DNA from: Virgibacillus halodenitrificans JCM 12304
GTDB lineage: Bacteria > Bacillota > Bacilli > Bacillales > Amphibacillaceae
Reading direction: 5' to 3'
Assembly (NCBI RefSeq): GCF_001310895.1
Contig: NZ_BAZS01000001.1
Span: 228,983-292,982 of the forward strand
DNA: 64,000 nucleotides
The position numbers were made by a program, and so were the translations under genes. How positions within the stretch are numbered: position 1 is the first letter of the stretch; every line of letters starts with the position of its first letter. Below are positions 1-9,243 of the stretch, in pieces. The notes below the pieces were generated by a model. It saw nothing but the letters and a program-made list of their open reading frames with translations, was not told the origin of the DNA and ran no database searches.

Positions 1-2
1 AT

Positions 3-710
3 AAACTAAAGCCTAATCTGATAAACAAGTTTGAAGGTTATGTTTTATTAACGAAATATATGAGGGAAAAGTTAGACATTTTGGATAAGCCATATACAAT
101 TATGGAAGGTCTTATTAGAGAAGAAAATATTCTACAAAATAATACTTTAGAACAAAAATATCCAGTTAAAGTTATAATGTACGCCGGTGCTGTGTATAAA
201 AAATTCGGTTTACAAAAATTAGTAGAAGCCTTTCATAAGCATGTAAATGAAGAGTGTGAATTATGGATTTATGGTTCAGGAGATTTTGTTACAGAACTTA
301 ATAAGTATGAGAAAATAGATAAAAGAATCAAATATATGGGAGTTAAATTTAGGGATGAAATTTTAGAAGCCGAAAAGAAGGCAACATTACTAATAAACCC
401 GCGTCCTTCTGGTGAAGATTTTACCCGATACTCTTTTCCATCTAAAACGCTTGAGTACCTTGGATCAGGTACACCATTACTCTCCACAAAGCTTAAAGGG
501 ATACCATTAGAATATTATGAGCATCTATTATGGATAGAAGAAGAAACAGCTGAAGGAATCGGAGAAGATTTGAACTTTCTACTAGCAAAGGGAGAGAAAT
601 GGCTTCATGAAAAGGGGAAAAATGGTCAAGAATGGGTAAGGAATAATAAAAATACAAATACACAAACCCAAAAAATTATAGACTTGCTTAAAAGTATGGT
701 CAATAAATAA
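3..710 (+). CDS. Glycosyltransferase family 4, C-terminal part (runs off left edge)
   Basis: The frame is open from the window edge and reads as protein before the first ATG at 60, so the true start lies outside. The visible ~235 residues resemble the C-terminal Rossmann half of GT-B glycosyltransferases: a beta strand MYAGAVYKKFG opening the nucleotide-sugar domain, LWIYGSGD, then NPRPSGEDFTRYSFPSKTLE, which corresponds to the donor-binding loop with an acidic residue and S-K-x-x-E. It would add one sugar to a lipid-linked repeat unit at the cytoplasmic membrane. Wzy- and Wzx-like genes follow on the same strand, which fits capsule or exopolysaccharide assembly. Donor and acceptor cannot be told from sequence. 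Confidence 0.85.
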   Translation, partial: KLKPNLINKFEGYVLLTKYMREKLDILDKPYTIMEGLIREENILQNNTLEQKYPVKVIMYAGAVYKKFGLQKLVEAFHKHVNEECELWIYGSGDFVTELNKYEKIDKRIKYMGVKFRDEILEAEKKATLLINPRPSGEDFTRYSFPSKTLEYLGSGTPLLSTKLKGIPLEYYEHLLWIEEETAEGIGEDLNFLLAKGEKWLHEKGKNGQEWVRNNKNTNTQTQKIIDLLKSMVNK

Positions 711-773
711 TAAAACATCACTCTCAGAATAACTGCGGATGAATGGTCTATAACTATAATAAGGAATGTTACA

Positions 774-2072
774 ATGAATTTAGAAAATACTTTTTCAAGA
801 GGGAAAAATAGCCACATATTAGGTTTAATAATGTTCTTTTATTTAATGTTTACAGTATTTTTGTTTGAATTTGGGCCGTGGCCATGGCCGGTAGAGAATA
901 AAGTATTACTTTATTCATATTTAATTATTAATAATTTCCTTTTACTACTTGGATATTTTATAGGAATAAATACAAAAAGAATATCTAGATCTAATATGAA
1001 CTATGAAACTTGGTTTAAGTTGTCATTACTGATAAGTATTGTTTTATTGGTACCAACATCTCTTACTAGGACCGGTCAATTATTCCCAAGTTTTGTAGGT
1101 GTACTCGAAAATCTGGGAAATGCTTATTTTGAAACTAGACAAATTAGACAGGAAAATAGTTCTGTAGTTGAGTATATACGAATGTTGTTCTCACCAATTT
1201 TATTTTCGTTATACCCGTTAACACTTTACTATTGGAGTGAAATAAGAAAAAGATATAAATATATATCTTTAATTGTGTGTATATTGTATCTATTAATATC
1301 CATTAATATGGGGATTAATAAAGTAGTAGTTGATTATTTGATAATCTTATTTGTAATAATTACTATTAAGAAATTTAATCTATTTAAAAAAAATATAGAC
1401 ATAAAACATCTTATTAAAAAAACTATTATTGTATTTACTCTTGTGGTAATTTGTACTCAGTTCCTCAGTTACTTTCAATCTACCCAGGAATCTAGAGTTG
1501 GTGAACATGTTGGTGAGTATAATCATAGGGTAGGGATATATTCCAATGAAAACGCACTTTTGATTAAATATTTACCAAAGGAGATACAAGCAGGGACTAT
1601 ACAATTATCTTCATATATTACCCAAGGATACTATGGATTGAGTCTGTCGATGAAAGAAGACTTCAGTTGGACTTATGGGGTAGGTAGTTCAATTTTTGTT
1701 ATGAAGAATATTGAAAGTTTGTTCGATGTAGATATTGAATCTAAGACTTATCCTTTTAAAACAATTAAGTATGGCTGGGACCCCTATATAAAATGGTCTT
1801 CAATTTATTCGTGGTTAGGTTCAGATATTACATTTCTTGGAGTTTTCGTTTTTATAACGATAATTGGTTACCTTTTTGGGTTGGCTATCAATGATTTGGT
1901 GAACAATAGAAACTTTTTGGCAGTTCCATCATTATGCCAGCTAAGCATATTAATATTCTATATTCCTGCAAATAATCAAGTTATGCAGTCAGGTGAAGCC
2001 TTTTTTGGATTTTTCATGACCATAACTATATGGCTGTTTTCTAGAAAATATAAACTAGTATTAAATAAATGA
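774..2072 (+). CDS. O-antigen/capsule polymerase, Wzy-like membrane protein
   Basis: A 432-residue, very hydrophobic protein with about ten predicted membrane segments and a large polar loop around residues 235-335 (starting near STQESRVGEHVGEYNHR). This topology is typical of oligosaccharide repeat-unit polymerases, which are weakly conserved in sequence. It would join lipid-linked repeat units at the outer face of the membrane. An AAGGAATG ribosome site precedes the ATG. The stop overlaps the start of the flippase gene by 4 nt (ATGA), implying translational coupling. The assignment rests on topology and gene context rather than a catalytic motif. Confidence 0.7.
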   Translation: MNLENTFSRGKNSHILGLIMFFYLMFTVFLFEFGPWPWPVENKVLLYSYLIINNFLLLLGYFIGINTKRISRSNMNYETWFKLSLLISIVLLVPTSLTRTGQLFPSFVGVLENLGNAYFETRQIRQENSSVVEYIRMLFSPILFSLYPLTLYYWSEIRKRYKYISLIVCILYLLISINMGINKVVVDYLIILFVIITIKKFNLFKKNIDIKHLIKKTIIVFTLVVICTQFLSYFQSTQESRVGEHVGEYNHRVGIYSNENALLIKYLPKEIQAGTIQLSSYITQGYYGLSLSMKEDFSWTYGVGSSIFVMKNIESLFDVDIESKTYPFKTIKYGWDPYIKWSSIYSWLGSDITFLGVFVFITIIGYLFGLAINDLVNNRNFLAVPSLCQLSILIFYIPANNQVMQSGEAFFGFFMTITIWLFSRKYKLVLNK

Positions 2073-3625
2073 AAGGATTGATAATTACGTCCTCTTCTCG
2101 AAAAAAGTTATATCAAAAAATGTTTCGTAATTCTTCATTTAATGTCATAGCAACTTTAATTAATATAGTTACATTCGTATTTTTGACCCCATTTCTAATT
2201 TCGCAATTAGGGGTTGAAATATATGGGGTTTATTTAACTATTACAGCTATTACTGGTTTTATGTCTATAATGGATTTAGGAATAGCTGGTTCATCAGTGA
2301 GGCAGTTTTCCCATTATTATGCTCTGAAGGATTTCAAGAAATTTAATATAGTGTACTCCTTATCAATGTTAATATATGTAATATTAGGGTTAATTATCTT
2401 TTGCATAATCTACATAATAGTCAATACTAATTTCATAACCTTGCTTTTTGATCAAGAAAATTTGAACTTTGATAATTTAAAGATAGCTTTACTCCTATCT
2501 TCAGGAACTGTATTTTTAAATATGGTATTGCTAGTTAACTCAAATGTATCAATGGCTTTGCAAAAAAATCATTATTATGCACTTGGAAAAATAATTATAA
2601 CTATTACGGAAGCATTGTTTGCAGTGATATTTGTAACTTTAAATTATAATATAATTGGTCTTGTTATAGCAAAACTCATTAGTATATTTACAGGTGTAAT
2701 AGTGTTCCAAATAATAAATAAAAAATTAGTTAAGAGTATTAGAGTAGTTTTTATATTCGATAAGGTTTTATTAAAGGACCTAGTATCATTTGGATTTTAT
2801 AATTCAATATCACAATTGTCCAATGGACTGATCGGTCAGTTAGATAAAATAATAATAAGTTCATTTTTAGGTCCTGAATTTGTTACATATTATTCAATAC
2901 CAATGTCTGTTACTCAAAGAATTCATGGTCTAGTGGCAACTGCATCAAATGTTATTTTTCCAGTTACTTCTCAATTGCAAGCCACAAATAAATTAGATGT
3001 AATAAAAGATTTATATAAAAGAACTCAGAATTTTGTATTGGTTATAAGTAGTATTTTAATAATCCCATTCGTTCTTTTTGCTCATGATATATTAAGTATA
3101 TGGTTAGGGAACCAATTTGCTACTCAAGCAACTGATATTTTCATAATTATATTAATATCTTATATTGTTATAGGTAGTAATATTCCTACCTATTTTATGT
3201 TTAATGGTCTGAATCTACCGAAATATAATGCAATATACTCCTTAATAACAGCAGTAATTAAAACTATGTTTACGTTAATACTTATAAATTATATAGGGAT
3301 TTTAGGAGCAGCAGTCTCATTACTTATTAGTACTATTAGTGTTCCTATATTTATTTATGTTTTTGAACGGAAGATTTCATCTAATAGGTTTCATTTTTTA
3401 TTTAAGGGATATTTTCCCGTTAGTATAGCACTCACAATAATTTTAATGCTCAAAAAGTCTATTTTTAATAATATTGATAGTTTATTATTACTTATTTTTT
3501 CATCGGTATTTTTTATGGGAGTATATTGTCTCCTGTTGTATCTTATTGGTTATTTTCGTATAAATAATTTAGTATTTACAAAACCGTTAGAAAATAATTT
3601 GTTAAAACGTATATTTAAAAGGTGA
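2069..3625 (+). CDS. Polysaccharide flippase, Wzx/MATE-like
   Basis: 518 residues with 12-14 predicted membrane helices. The N-terminal stretch NVIATLINIVTFVFLTPFLI followed by LGVEIYGVYLT and a MDLGIAGSSVRQFS segment is characteristic of the polysaccharide-export (PST) branch of the MOP superfamily. It would move undecaprenyl-linked repeat units across the membrane before polymerisation. The start overlaps the polymerase stop by 4 nt. Translation may begin here or at a later Met such as MFRNSSFN. AT content is very high here, as is common in capsule clusters that move horizontally. Confidence 0.82.
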   Translation: MKGLIITSSSRKKLYQKMFRNSSFNVIATLINIVTFVFLTPFLISQLGVEIYGVYLTITAITGFMSIMDLGIAGSSVRQFSHYYALKDFKKFNIVYSLSMLIYVILGLIIFCIIYIIVNTNFITLLFDQENLNFDNLKIALLLSSGTVFLNMVLLVNSNVSMALQKNHYYALGKIIITITEALFAVIFVTLNYNIIGLVIAKLISIFTGVIVFQIINKKLVKSIRVVFIFDKVLLKDLVSFGFYNSISQLSNGLIGQLDKIIISSFLGPEFVTYYSIPMSVTQRIHGLVATASNVIFPVTSQLQATNKLDVIKDLYKRTQNFVLVISSILIIPFVLFAHDILSIWLGNQFATQATDIFIIILISYIVIGSNIPTYFMFNGLNLPKYNAIYSLITAVIKTMFTLILINYIGILGAAVSLLISTISVPIFIYVFERKISSNRFHFLFKGYFPVSIALTIILMLKKSIFNNIDSLLLLIFSSVFFMGVYCLLLYLIGYFRINNLVFTKPLENNLLKRIFKR

Positions 3626-3668
3626 ACTAATATTTAGGAGATTCTAAAATAAAGGTGTGTAGCAAGAA

Positions 3669-4835
3669 ATGAAAATAACAATCGCTGGAACAGGTTATGT
3701 TGGTTTATCCAATGCAATATTGCTTGCCCAACATAATGAGGTTATTGCCCTTGACATTATACAAGAAAAAGTAGATATGATTAATAATAAAAAATCTCCT
3801 ATCATTGATAATGAGATTGAAGAATATTTAGCAAAAAAAGAACTCAACCTAACTGCAATAACTGATAATTATAAAGCATATAAAGATGCTGATTACGTAA
3901 TTATTTCAACACCTACAAATTATGACTCAGAGAAAAACTATTTTAATACTAGAACAGTTGAAGCAGTGATCGCAAATGTTTTGTCTATTAATCCGGATGC
4001 GGTAATGGTAATCAAGTCTACAGTACCTGTTGGTTATACTGAAAAAATAAAAGAGAAATTTGAAACCGAAAATATTATTTTTTCACCTGAATTTTTACGT
4101 GAAGGAAAGGCTTTGTGGGATAATTTACACCCATCTCGTATAATTGTTGGTGAAGAATCTGCCAGAGCTCAAGTATTTGCTGACTTACTAATTCAAGGAG
4201 CTATTAAGGAAGATATTCCTGTGTTATTTACCAATTCAACAGAAGCAGAAGCTATTAAACTATTTGCCAACACTTATCTTGCGATGAGAGTCGCATTTTT
4301 TAATGAACTTGATTCCTATGCAGAGGTAAGAGGCTTGTACAGTAAGCAAATTATTGATGGGGTTGGTTTAGATCCCCGTATAGGTAATCATTATAATAAT
4401 CCTTCTTTTGGTTATGGTGGTTACTGCCTACCGAAAGATACGAAGCAGTTATTAGCTAATTATGAAGATGTCCCAAATAATATAATGACAGCAATAGTTG
4501 ATGCAAATAGAACGAGAAAAGATCACATTGCTGAAATGATTATTAAAGAGAATCCTAAGATTGTAGGAATTTATAGGCTAACTATGAAAATGAATTCTGA
4601 TAACTTTAGACAATCTGCTATCCAAGGAGTTATGAAGCGTATTAAAGCTAAGGGGATTGAGGTTGTTGTATATGAGCCAGCAATTCTAGAGGAGACATTC
4701 TTTAATTCTAGAGTAATTAATGACTTTGAAGAGTTTAAGAGAGTGTCAGATGTTATTGTTGCAAATCGATTGTCTGATGACTTACGTGATGTAAAAGATA
4801 AGGTTTATACTAGAGATTTATTTAGTAGGGATTAA
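3669..4835 (+). CDS. ugd: UDP-glucose 6-dehydrogenase
   Basis: 388 residues, the usual length of short bacterial UDP-glucose dehydrogenases. The N-terminal NAD site is GTGYVGLS, the middle domain carries [10 protein letters not shown], and the catalytic cysteine lies in [15 protein letters not shown]. The enzyme oxidises UDP-glucose to UDP-glucuronate with two NAD+, supplying an acidic sugar for the polysaccharide made by the upstream genes. Family members using UDP-GlcNAc or UDP-ManNAc are usually longer, so UDP-glucose is the better guess. It is the last gene of the cluster; the next sequence is repeat and IS debris. Confidence 0.93.
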   Translation: MKITIAGTGYVGLSNAILLAQHNEVIALDIIQEKVDMINNKKSPIIDNEIEEYLAKKELNLTAITDNYKAYKDADYVIISTPTNYDSEKNYFNTRTVEAVIANVLSINPDAVMVIKSTVPVGYTEKIKEKFETENIIFSPEFLREGKALWDNLHPSRIIVGEESARAQVFADLLIQGAIKEDIPVLFTNSTEAEAIKLFANTYLAMRVAFFNELDSYAEVRGLYSKQIIDGVGLDPRIGNHYNNPSFGYGGYCLPKDTKQLLANYEDVPNNIMTAIVDANRTRKDHIAEMIIKENPKIVGIYRLTMKMNSDNFRQSAIQGVMKRIKAKGIEVVVYEPAILEETFFNSRVINDFEEFKRVSDVIVANRLSDDLRDVKDKVYTRDLFSRD

Positions 4836-4843
4836 AAAACTTA

Positions 4844-4870
4844 CCCGCCAGGCCTGAATTGTTTGGCGGG
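4844..4870. terminator. Hairpin after the ugd gene
   Basis: CCCGCCA at 4844-4850 pairs with TGGCGGG at 4864-4870. No T-run follows on the + strand; a T-run follows on the - strand (the A-run at 4834-4840). It may still stop ugd transcription, or mark the edge of the accessory region. Confidence 0.35.
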
Positions 4871-4914
4871 CAGAACTTGGGGTGCCTGGTGTATGAAATA
4901 CTAGGATGGGAATA

Positions 4915-5122
4915 AAAAAAGCCCCCAGCAAACTTCAACTACTGTAAGATTAAAGTACCTAACAGAAGGCTTCAATCAAACTAACAAATGGAGGTTGAAG
5001 TTATGGGAACTCAAAAGCTTACTTATAATAATATCCAAGGACGGAAAGGAAGTCAATTCAGGGATCAACTTAGGGGTTTGAATTTGGAACAGGTATTGTT
5101 CATTCCGATAGATGCAGCTATA
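4915..5122 (+). mobile_element. Remnant of an insertion sequence, IS110-like transposase N-terminus
   Basis: An open frame starting at 4988 (MEVEVMGTQKLTYNN...) reads as a transposase N-terminus up to FIPIDAA at about 5122. The Asp in that motif sits where the first catalytic Asp of IS110-type DEDD transposases is expected. The frame then enters unrelated repeat DNA and stops. About 45 residues of a roughly 400-residue protein remain. AACTTCAACT at 4930-4939 is the inverse of part of GGAGGTTGAAGTT just upstream of the start. The family call is from memory of the motif and is moderate at best. Confidence 0.5.
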
Positions 5123-6014
5123 GTTTTGGGTGCCTGTCACTCCTCGGATTATGTAATATTTTGTCGAAGGAATCTTTCATGAATAGCTTCCTTTTATCGA
5201 ACGTATGATCTATGATTTAATTAATACAATTTTATTATAGAACGTAGCTGGGAGCCAATGTAGATGAGAGAGCGTTTGACTTTTGAAGAAATCGTGAAAC
5301 AAAATGAGCGTCGTATTCACTATTATATCCATAAACTAAACTTACACGATCCTTACAAGGAATATTTTAACGAAGGCTTGATTGCAATGTGGCGTGCGTA
5401 TGAGAGCTATCATCCTGACAAAGGGCCACTTGCAACATATCAACTTCATGATTCGAAACCGTTTGATTGATCAATTACGAAAAAATAAAAGACAAGAAAA
5501 TAACGAGCGAGCTAGTAGTCAACAGTTGATGAACAAACTGGATGAGACAGATTATTATGGCTGTATGGAAGACGCTAACTCAATGATGGTTGCGGAAGAT
5601 TCACCGGTTTATAATTACATCCAGGGACGGACAGAGTCATTTTCAAATAATCAAAAGAAGTGGTTGCGTTTTTATATTGGTGAAGGGATGTCCATTAAGG
5701 AGATTGCTGAACAAGAAGGTGTAAGTGATGATGCGGTCAAGAGCTGGGGAAGGCAAGCAAGGAAGAGGTTGCGTGAGGGACCGTGGTAAGTTAAGCGCTA
5801 AATTGTAGTTTGGATACCAGTCACTTCCAGGGTGTCGTCTTAGGATCGTTGTAGTTTGGGGAGAGGGGCTTAAAGTATATGACTTTGCCACGCATTAATT
5901 TTCTGGCTTGGCTTCCACTGTTCCTCTCTTTTATTTCAGGTAGATTTTTCGAACAATAGAAATGGATCCTCTGTACATCCGTATCTCAGCTTTCTCTTTT
6001 TTGCTATCTCGCAT
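5123..6014 (+). repeat. Tandem duplication, unit A (leader + sigma-like gene + tail)
   Basis: A block of about 890 nt that is nearly identical to the following block at 6015-6905. Each begins AGTTTTGGGTGCCTGTCAC, continues through an AT-rich leader ending AATGTAGATGAGAGAGCG, carries a sigma-like gene, and ends TTTTTTGCTATCTCGCA. Unit A directly abuts the IS remnant, so it probably inserted into, or was brought next to, the IS. Its terminator hairpin near 5970 is degraded compared with unit B. Confidence 0.85.
5264..5789 (+). pseudogene. Sigma-70-like factor, frameshifted copy
   Basis: Same protein as the intact copy at 6159, with over 90 percent identity by eye. Near 5440 this copy reads GCAACATATCAACTTC where the intact one reads GCAACATACTTCAACTTC, a net loss of 2 nt that takes the frame to a stop at 5470. 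The rest, from LIDQLRKNKRQ to ARKRLREGPW, is open in the other frame. Region 2 (residues 20-70) and region 4 (KEIAEQEGVSDDAVKSWGRQ) are therefore split. It is the damaged twin in a tandem duplication. Confidence 0.85.
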
Positions 6015-6158
6015 TAAGTTTTGGGTGCCTGTCACTCCTCGGATTATGTAATATTTTGTCGAAGGATTCTTTCGTGAATAGCTTCCTTTTATCGAACGTA
6101 TGATCTATAATTTAATTAATACAATTTTATTATAGAACGTAGCTGGAGGCCAATGTAG

Positions 6159-6686
6159 ATGAGAGAGCGTTTGAATTTTGAAGAAATCGTGAAACAAAAT
6201 GAGCGTCGTATTCACTATCATATTCATAAACTAAACTTACACGATCCTTACAAGGAATATTTTAACGAAGGCTTGGTGGCAATGTGGCGTGCGTATGAGA
6301 GCTATCATCCTGACAAAGGGCCACTTGCAACATACTTCAACTTCATGATTCGAAATCGTTTGATTGATCAATTACGAAAGCAGAAAAGACAAGAAAATAA
6401 CGAGCGAGTTAGTAGCCAACAGTTGATGAACAAATTTGGTGAGACAAATTATTACGGCTGTATGGAAGACGCTAACTCAATGATGGTTGCGGAGGATTCA
6501 CCGGTTTACAATTACATCCAGGAACGGACAGAGTCATTTTCAGATAATCAAAAGAAGTGGTTGCGTTTTTATATTGGTGAAGGGATGTCCATTAAGGAGA
6601 TTGCTGAACAAGAAGGTGTAAGTGATGATGCGGTCAAGAGCTGGGGAAGGCAAGCAAGGAAGAGATTGCGTGAGGGACCGTTGTAA
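6159..6686 (+). CDS. Sigma-70 family, small two-domain sigma-like factor (intact copy)
   Basis: 175 residues. Residues 10-70 (HDPYKEYFNEGLVAMWRAYE, then a KGPLATYF..IRNRLIDQLRK segment) fit sigma region 2, which binds core polymerase and the -10 element. Residues 135-170 (SIKEIAEQEGVSDDAVKSWG) are a region-4 helix-turn-helix. A paralogue is encoded at 22276-22794 (-) beside a DnaD-like gene, and decayed starts of the same gene occur near 11350 and 43412. No anti-sigma gene is adjacent. A GCTGGAGGCC site precedes the ATG. Its regulon is unknown; the next gene is comM, but the terminator and separate promoter argue against co-transcription. Confidence 0.75.
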   Translation: MRERLNFEEIVKQNERRIHYHIHKLNLHDPYKEYFNEGLVAMWRAYESYHPDKGPLATYFNFMIRNRLIDQLRKQKRQENNERVSSQQLMNKFGETNYYGCMEDANSMMVAEDSPVYNYIQERTESFSDNQKKWLRFYIGEGMSIKEIAEQEGVSDDAVKSWGRQARKRLREGPL

Positions 6687-6869
6687 GTTAAGCGCTAAAT
6701 TGTTGTTTGGATGCCAGTCACTTCCCGGGTATCGTCAAAGGATCGTTGTAGTTTGGGGGGCTAATAAAGTTAAAGTATATGACTTTGCCACGCATTAATT
6801 TTCTGGCTTGGCTTCCACTGTTCCTCTCTTTTAATTCAGGTAGATTTTCGAACAAAAGAAATGGATCCT

Positions 6870-6899
6870 CTGAGATTCGTATCTCAGCTTTCTTTTTTG
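6870..6899 (+). terminator. Rho-independent terminator of the sigma-like gene
   Basis: CTGAGAT at 6870-6876 pairs with ATCTCAG at 6881-6887 around a 4-nt loop and is followed by CTTTCTTTTTT. In unit A the left arm is mutated (CTGTACATC), so only this copy keeps the full stem. Confidence 0.75.
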
Positions 6900-6941
6900 C
6901 TATCTCGCAAAAAGTGAATTGCTTTTTTTATTCGAAATAAG

Positions 6942-6955
6942 CGAACAAATGTTCT
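6942..6955. promoter_or_regulatory. LexA/DinR-like box upstream of comM
   Basis: CGAACAAATGTTCT matches the Bacillus SOS-box consensus CGAACRNRYGTTYC at 13 of 14 positions, with the palindromic CGAAC-N4-GTTC core intact. A possible -35 TTTACA follows at 6955-6960 and a -10 like TATACC at about 6976, so a bound repressor would cover the promoter. Regulation of comM by LexA is inferred from this site alone. Confidence 0.6.
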
Positions 6956-7024
6956 TTACATTCTTTCTGAATTGATATACCTTATTTACAACCACAAAAT
7001 AATCAAAATATTGCAGAAAGGAAA

Positions 7025-8566
7025 ATGCCTATGGCTACGATTGCGTTAAGTGTTGGTTTGAAGGGGATGGAAGGCTATCTTGTTCAGGTGGAGGTACAGT
7101 TGCTGCCAGGGTTGGAAAGTGTAAGTATTATAGGTCTTCCGAATGCTGCAGTGGAGGAATCCAAAGACCGTGTGATGGCGGCATTGTATGCGAATGATTG
7201 CCAGGTTCCGGACAAAAAGATTATTGTTCATTTATCACCTGCAGAGCAAAAGAAAAACAGTCCGGTTTTTGACTTGGCAATGGCCATTGGCATCATGAAA
7301 GAAGCAGGCGATATTAAGCATCCACTCCCAAATGATGCTGCCTATTTAGGTGTTTTGTCTCTGGATGGCAGTATTAAGTCGGTTGATGGGATGTTGCCCG
7401 CCATTCTTGCTGCGAAGAAAGAAAAAGTGAAGATTCTTTATTTACCTAAGATGGCAGATTTTCCGCTCACTGAGGTGAAAGGAATGGAGCTTCGCTTTGT
7501 GGAGACGCTTCAGGAAGTAATAGAATCTTTTTCAGGACAATTAAGCTTAACCTCTGCCTTTACTCTACCTAACCCCCCAGAAACTTTTGATGATGAAATC
7601 CTCTACGATAAAGACTTCAAAGATATTCTCGGACATACCCATGCCAAAAGGGCACTTGAGATTGCCGCAGCAGGAGGGCACAATGTGTTAATGATTGGTC
7701 CTCCAGGTTGCGGGAAGAGTTTGTTAGCTGAAACATTTCCATCTATTCTTCCACCATTAAAACAGGAAAGCCAGTATGATGTAATGAGCATTTATCAATT
7801 GGCATGCATCAGCTATTCCAATTATAAGATACCTCCATTTCGTAATCCACATCATTCTGCTTCGGCCGTTTCTCTAGTCGGTGGTGGGACCAATCCCAAA
7901 CCAGGTGAAGTAACACTTGCACATCGTGGTGTACTATTTCTGGATGAGATGGCGGAATTCCCTAAACGTACGCTGGACATGCTTCGTCAACCGATGGAAA
8001 GTGGGAAAGTAACGATAAGCCGTGCTGCATCCACCGTGACCTACCCTGCTGATTTCCTTTTGATTGCAGCAATGAATCCATGCCCATGTGGCTACTTTGG
8101 TTCCAGACATTACTATTGTACATGTTCTCCCAAACAAGTTAATGCATATACCAACCGGGTATCGGGTCCAGTGGAGGATCGGATGGATATTATCCTGAAG
8201 TTGGGAAATGTTTCGCTCGATAGGGAAAGCAGAGAAGCAAATGAGCATTCTGCCGAGATACGAGAACGCGTGTATCAGGCAAGGGAAATTCAGTATAAGC
8301 GCTATGGAGGAGAAGTACATAATGCGGTAGTATCGAATGAACAGTTATTGCGTTACAGTGTTCTCTCTGAAGCCCAACAGCACATGCTGCGCCAATGGGC
8401 GAGTGAGCAACATTGGAGTACAAGGGTGCAGGTGAAGATAGTAAAGCTTGCCCGTACGATTTCTGATTTAAACGGGGAAGAAGGGATTTCCAATGAAGCC
8501 CTATGGGAAGCAGTAAATATCAGAAGAAATGATCATCGAAAAGCTGGGAAAGGAATGGTGAAATAA
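7025..8566 (+). CDS. comM: ComM/YifB-type Mg-chelatase-like AAA+ ATPase
   Basis: 513 residues with the standard YifB architecture: an N-terminal ChlI-like domain (MATIALSVGLKGMEGYLVQV; LPGLESVSIIGLPNAAVEES), an AAA+ core with Walker A GPPGCGKSLLAE near residue 225 and Walker B VLFLDEMAEF near 295, a four-Cys segment (PCPCGYFGSRHYYCTC) and a C-terminal winged-helix region. ComM homologues in Proteobacteria are hexameric helicases that extend branch migration during natural transformation. Two starts are possible: ATG 7025 and ATG 7031. The second has better spacing from AAAGGAAA. A LexA-like box lies about 75 nt upstream. The RAYT gene starts 2 nt after the stop. Confidence 0.92.
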   Translation: MPMATIALSVGLKGMEGYLVQVEVQLLPGLESVSIIGLPNAAVEESKDRVMAALYANDCQVPDKKIIVHLSPAEQKKNSPVFDLAMAIGIMKEAGDIKHPLPNDAAYLGVLSLDGSIKSVDGMLPAILAAKKEKVKILYLPKMADFPLTEVKGMELRFVETLQEVIESFSGQLSLTSAFTLPNPPETFDDEILYDKDFKDILGHTHAKRALEIAAAGGHNVLMIGPPGCGKSLLAETFPSILPPLKQESQYDVMSIYQLACISYSNYKIPPFRNPHHSASAVSLVGGGTNPKPGEVTLAHRGVLFLDEMAEFPKRTLDMLRQPMESGKVTISRAASTVTYPADFLLIAAMNPCPCGYFGSRHYYCTCSPKQVNAYTNRVSGPVEDRMDIILKLGNVSLDRESREANEHSAEIRERVYQAREIQYKRYGGEVHNAVVSNEQLLRYSVLSEAQQHMLRQWASEQHWSTRVQVKIVKLARTISDLNGEEGISNEALWEAVNIRRNDHRKAGKGMVK

Positions 8567-8568
8567 CG

Positions 8569-9123
8569 TTGGCCAGGAAGAAACGAATATGGATTCCTCA
8601 TGCCTATTACCACGTAGTCTGTCGCGGTAATCGAAGGGATGCCCTTTTTAAAGACACCGGTGATTTTAAAACATTCCTTTACATCCTCGATCAGGTTCAT
8701 AAAAAGGTCCCTTTTGAACTGGTAACCTACTGCCTCATGACAAATCATTTTCATCTACAGCTCCGATCTACCGAACAGCCGCTTTCCAAAGTAATGTCCC
8801 TCATTAATAAACGTTATGCCGATTACTATAATACAAAGTACCGACTTACTGGACATGTTTTCGAGAAGCGATACTATGACAAGATCATTGATTTTCCAGC
8901 CGGAATGCTGGAGGTCAGTCGCTACATCCATCGCAATCCCTTGGAAGCAGAAATGGTGCAAAAGCCAGAAAGCTATCCATGGAGCAGTTATAGATATTAC
9001 TTGCATGCGACTCGCCATGGAAAACTTCATATGGCGACTATACTCGATCATTTCTCTGGAGAAGAATGGGAGAAGCGGAGGAAGTATCGGGAGTATGTGG
9101 AAGTCGGGACTACATATGAATAA
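8569..9123 (+). CDS. REP-associated tyrosine transposase (RAYT, Y1 family)
   Basis: 184 residues from a TTG start placed 2 nt after the comM stop. The HUH metal motif is HFHLQ within MTNHFHLQLR, and the catalytic Tyr is expected in the helix with NKRYADYYNTKY. RHVFEKRY-like GHVFEKRYYDK and SRYIHRNPLEA follow, the usual RAYT signature, with SYPWSSYRYY near the end. Enzymes of this type nick REP hairpins as single strands and are thought to spread them. A C-terminal fragment of a second RAYT lies at 10454-10537, and many copies of a short palindromic repeat occur in the window. Translational coupling to comM may be accidental. Confidence 0.88.
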   Translation: MARKKRIWIPHAYYHVVCRGNRRDALFKDTGDFKTFLYILDQVHKKVPFELVTYCLMTNHFHLQLRSTEQPLSKVMSLINKRYADYYNTKYRLTGHVFEKRYYDKIIDFPAGMLEVSRYIHRNPLEAEMVQKPESYPWSSYRYYLHATRHGKLHMATILDHFSGEEWEKRRKYREYVEVGTTYE

Positions 9124-9243
9124 GGTAGTTATGAGGGTGCTATCGTCATTCAAACCTTACCGTTTGTTATAGGTCAGAAGACATTGAGTTTCAGTAGCAT
9201 AAATGCTATCATAAAACTATAATATATAGAGGGATAATAAAAA

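Larger units (their letters stand above)
6015..6905 (+). repeat. Tandem duplication, unit B
   Basis: Second copy of the block described for 5123-6014. It keeps an intact sigma-like gene and an intact terminator hairpin. The junction between units falls at CATTAAGTTTTGGG, so unit A's tail is immediately followed by unit B's leader repeat. The leader holds the dispersed-repeat core TGCCTGTCACTCCTCGGA and a conserved AT-rich stretch before the gene. Confidence 0.85.
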
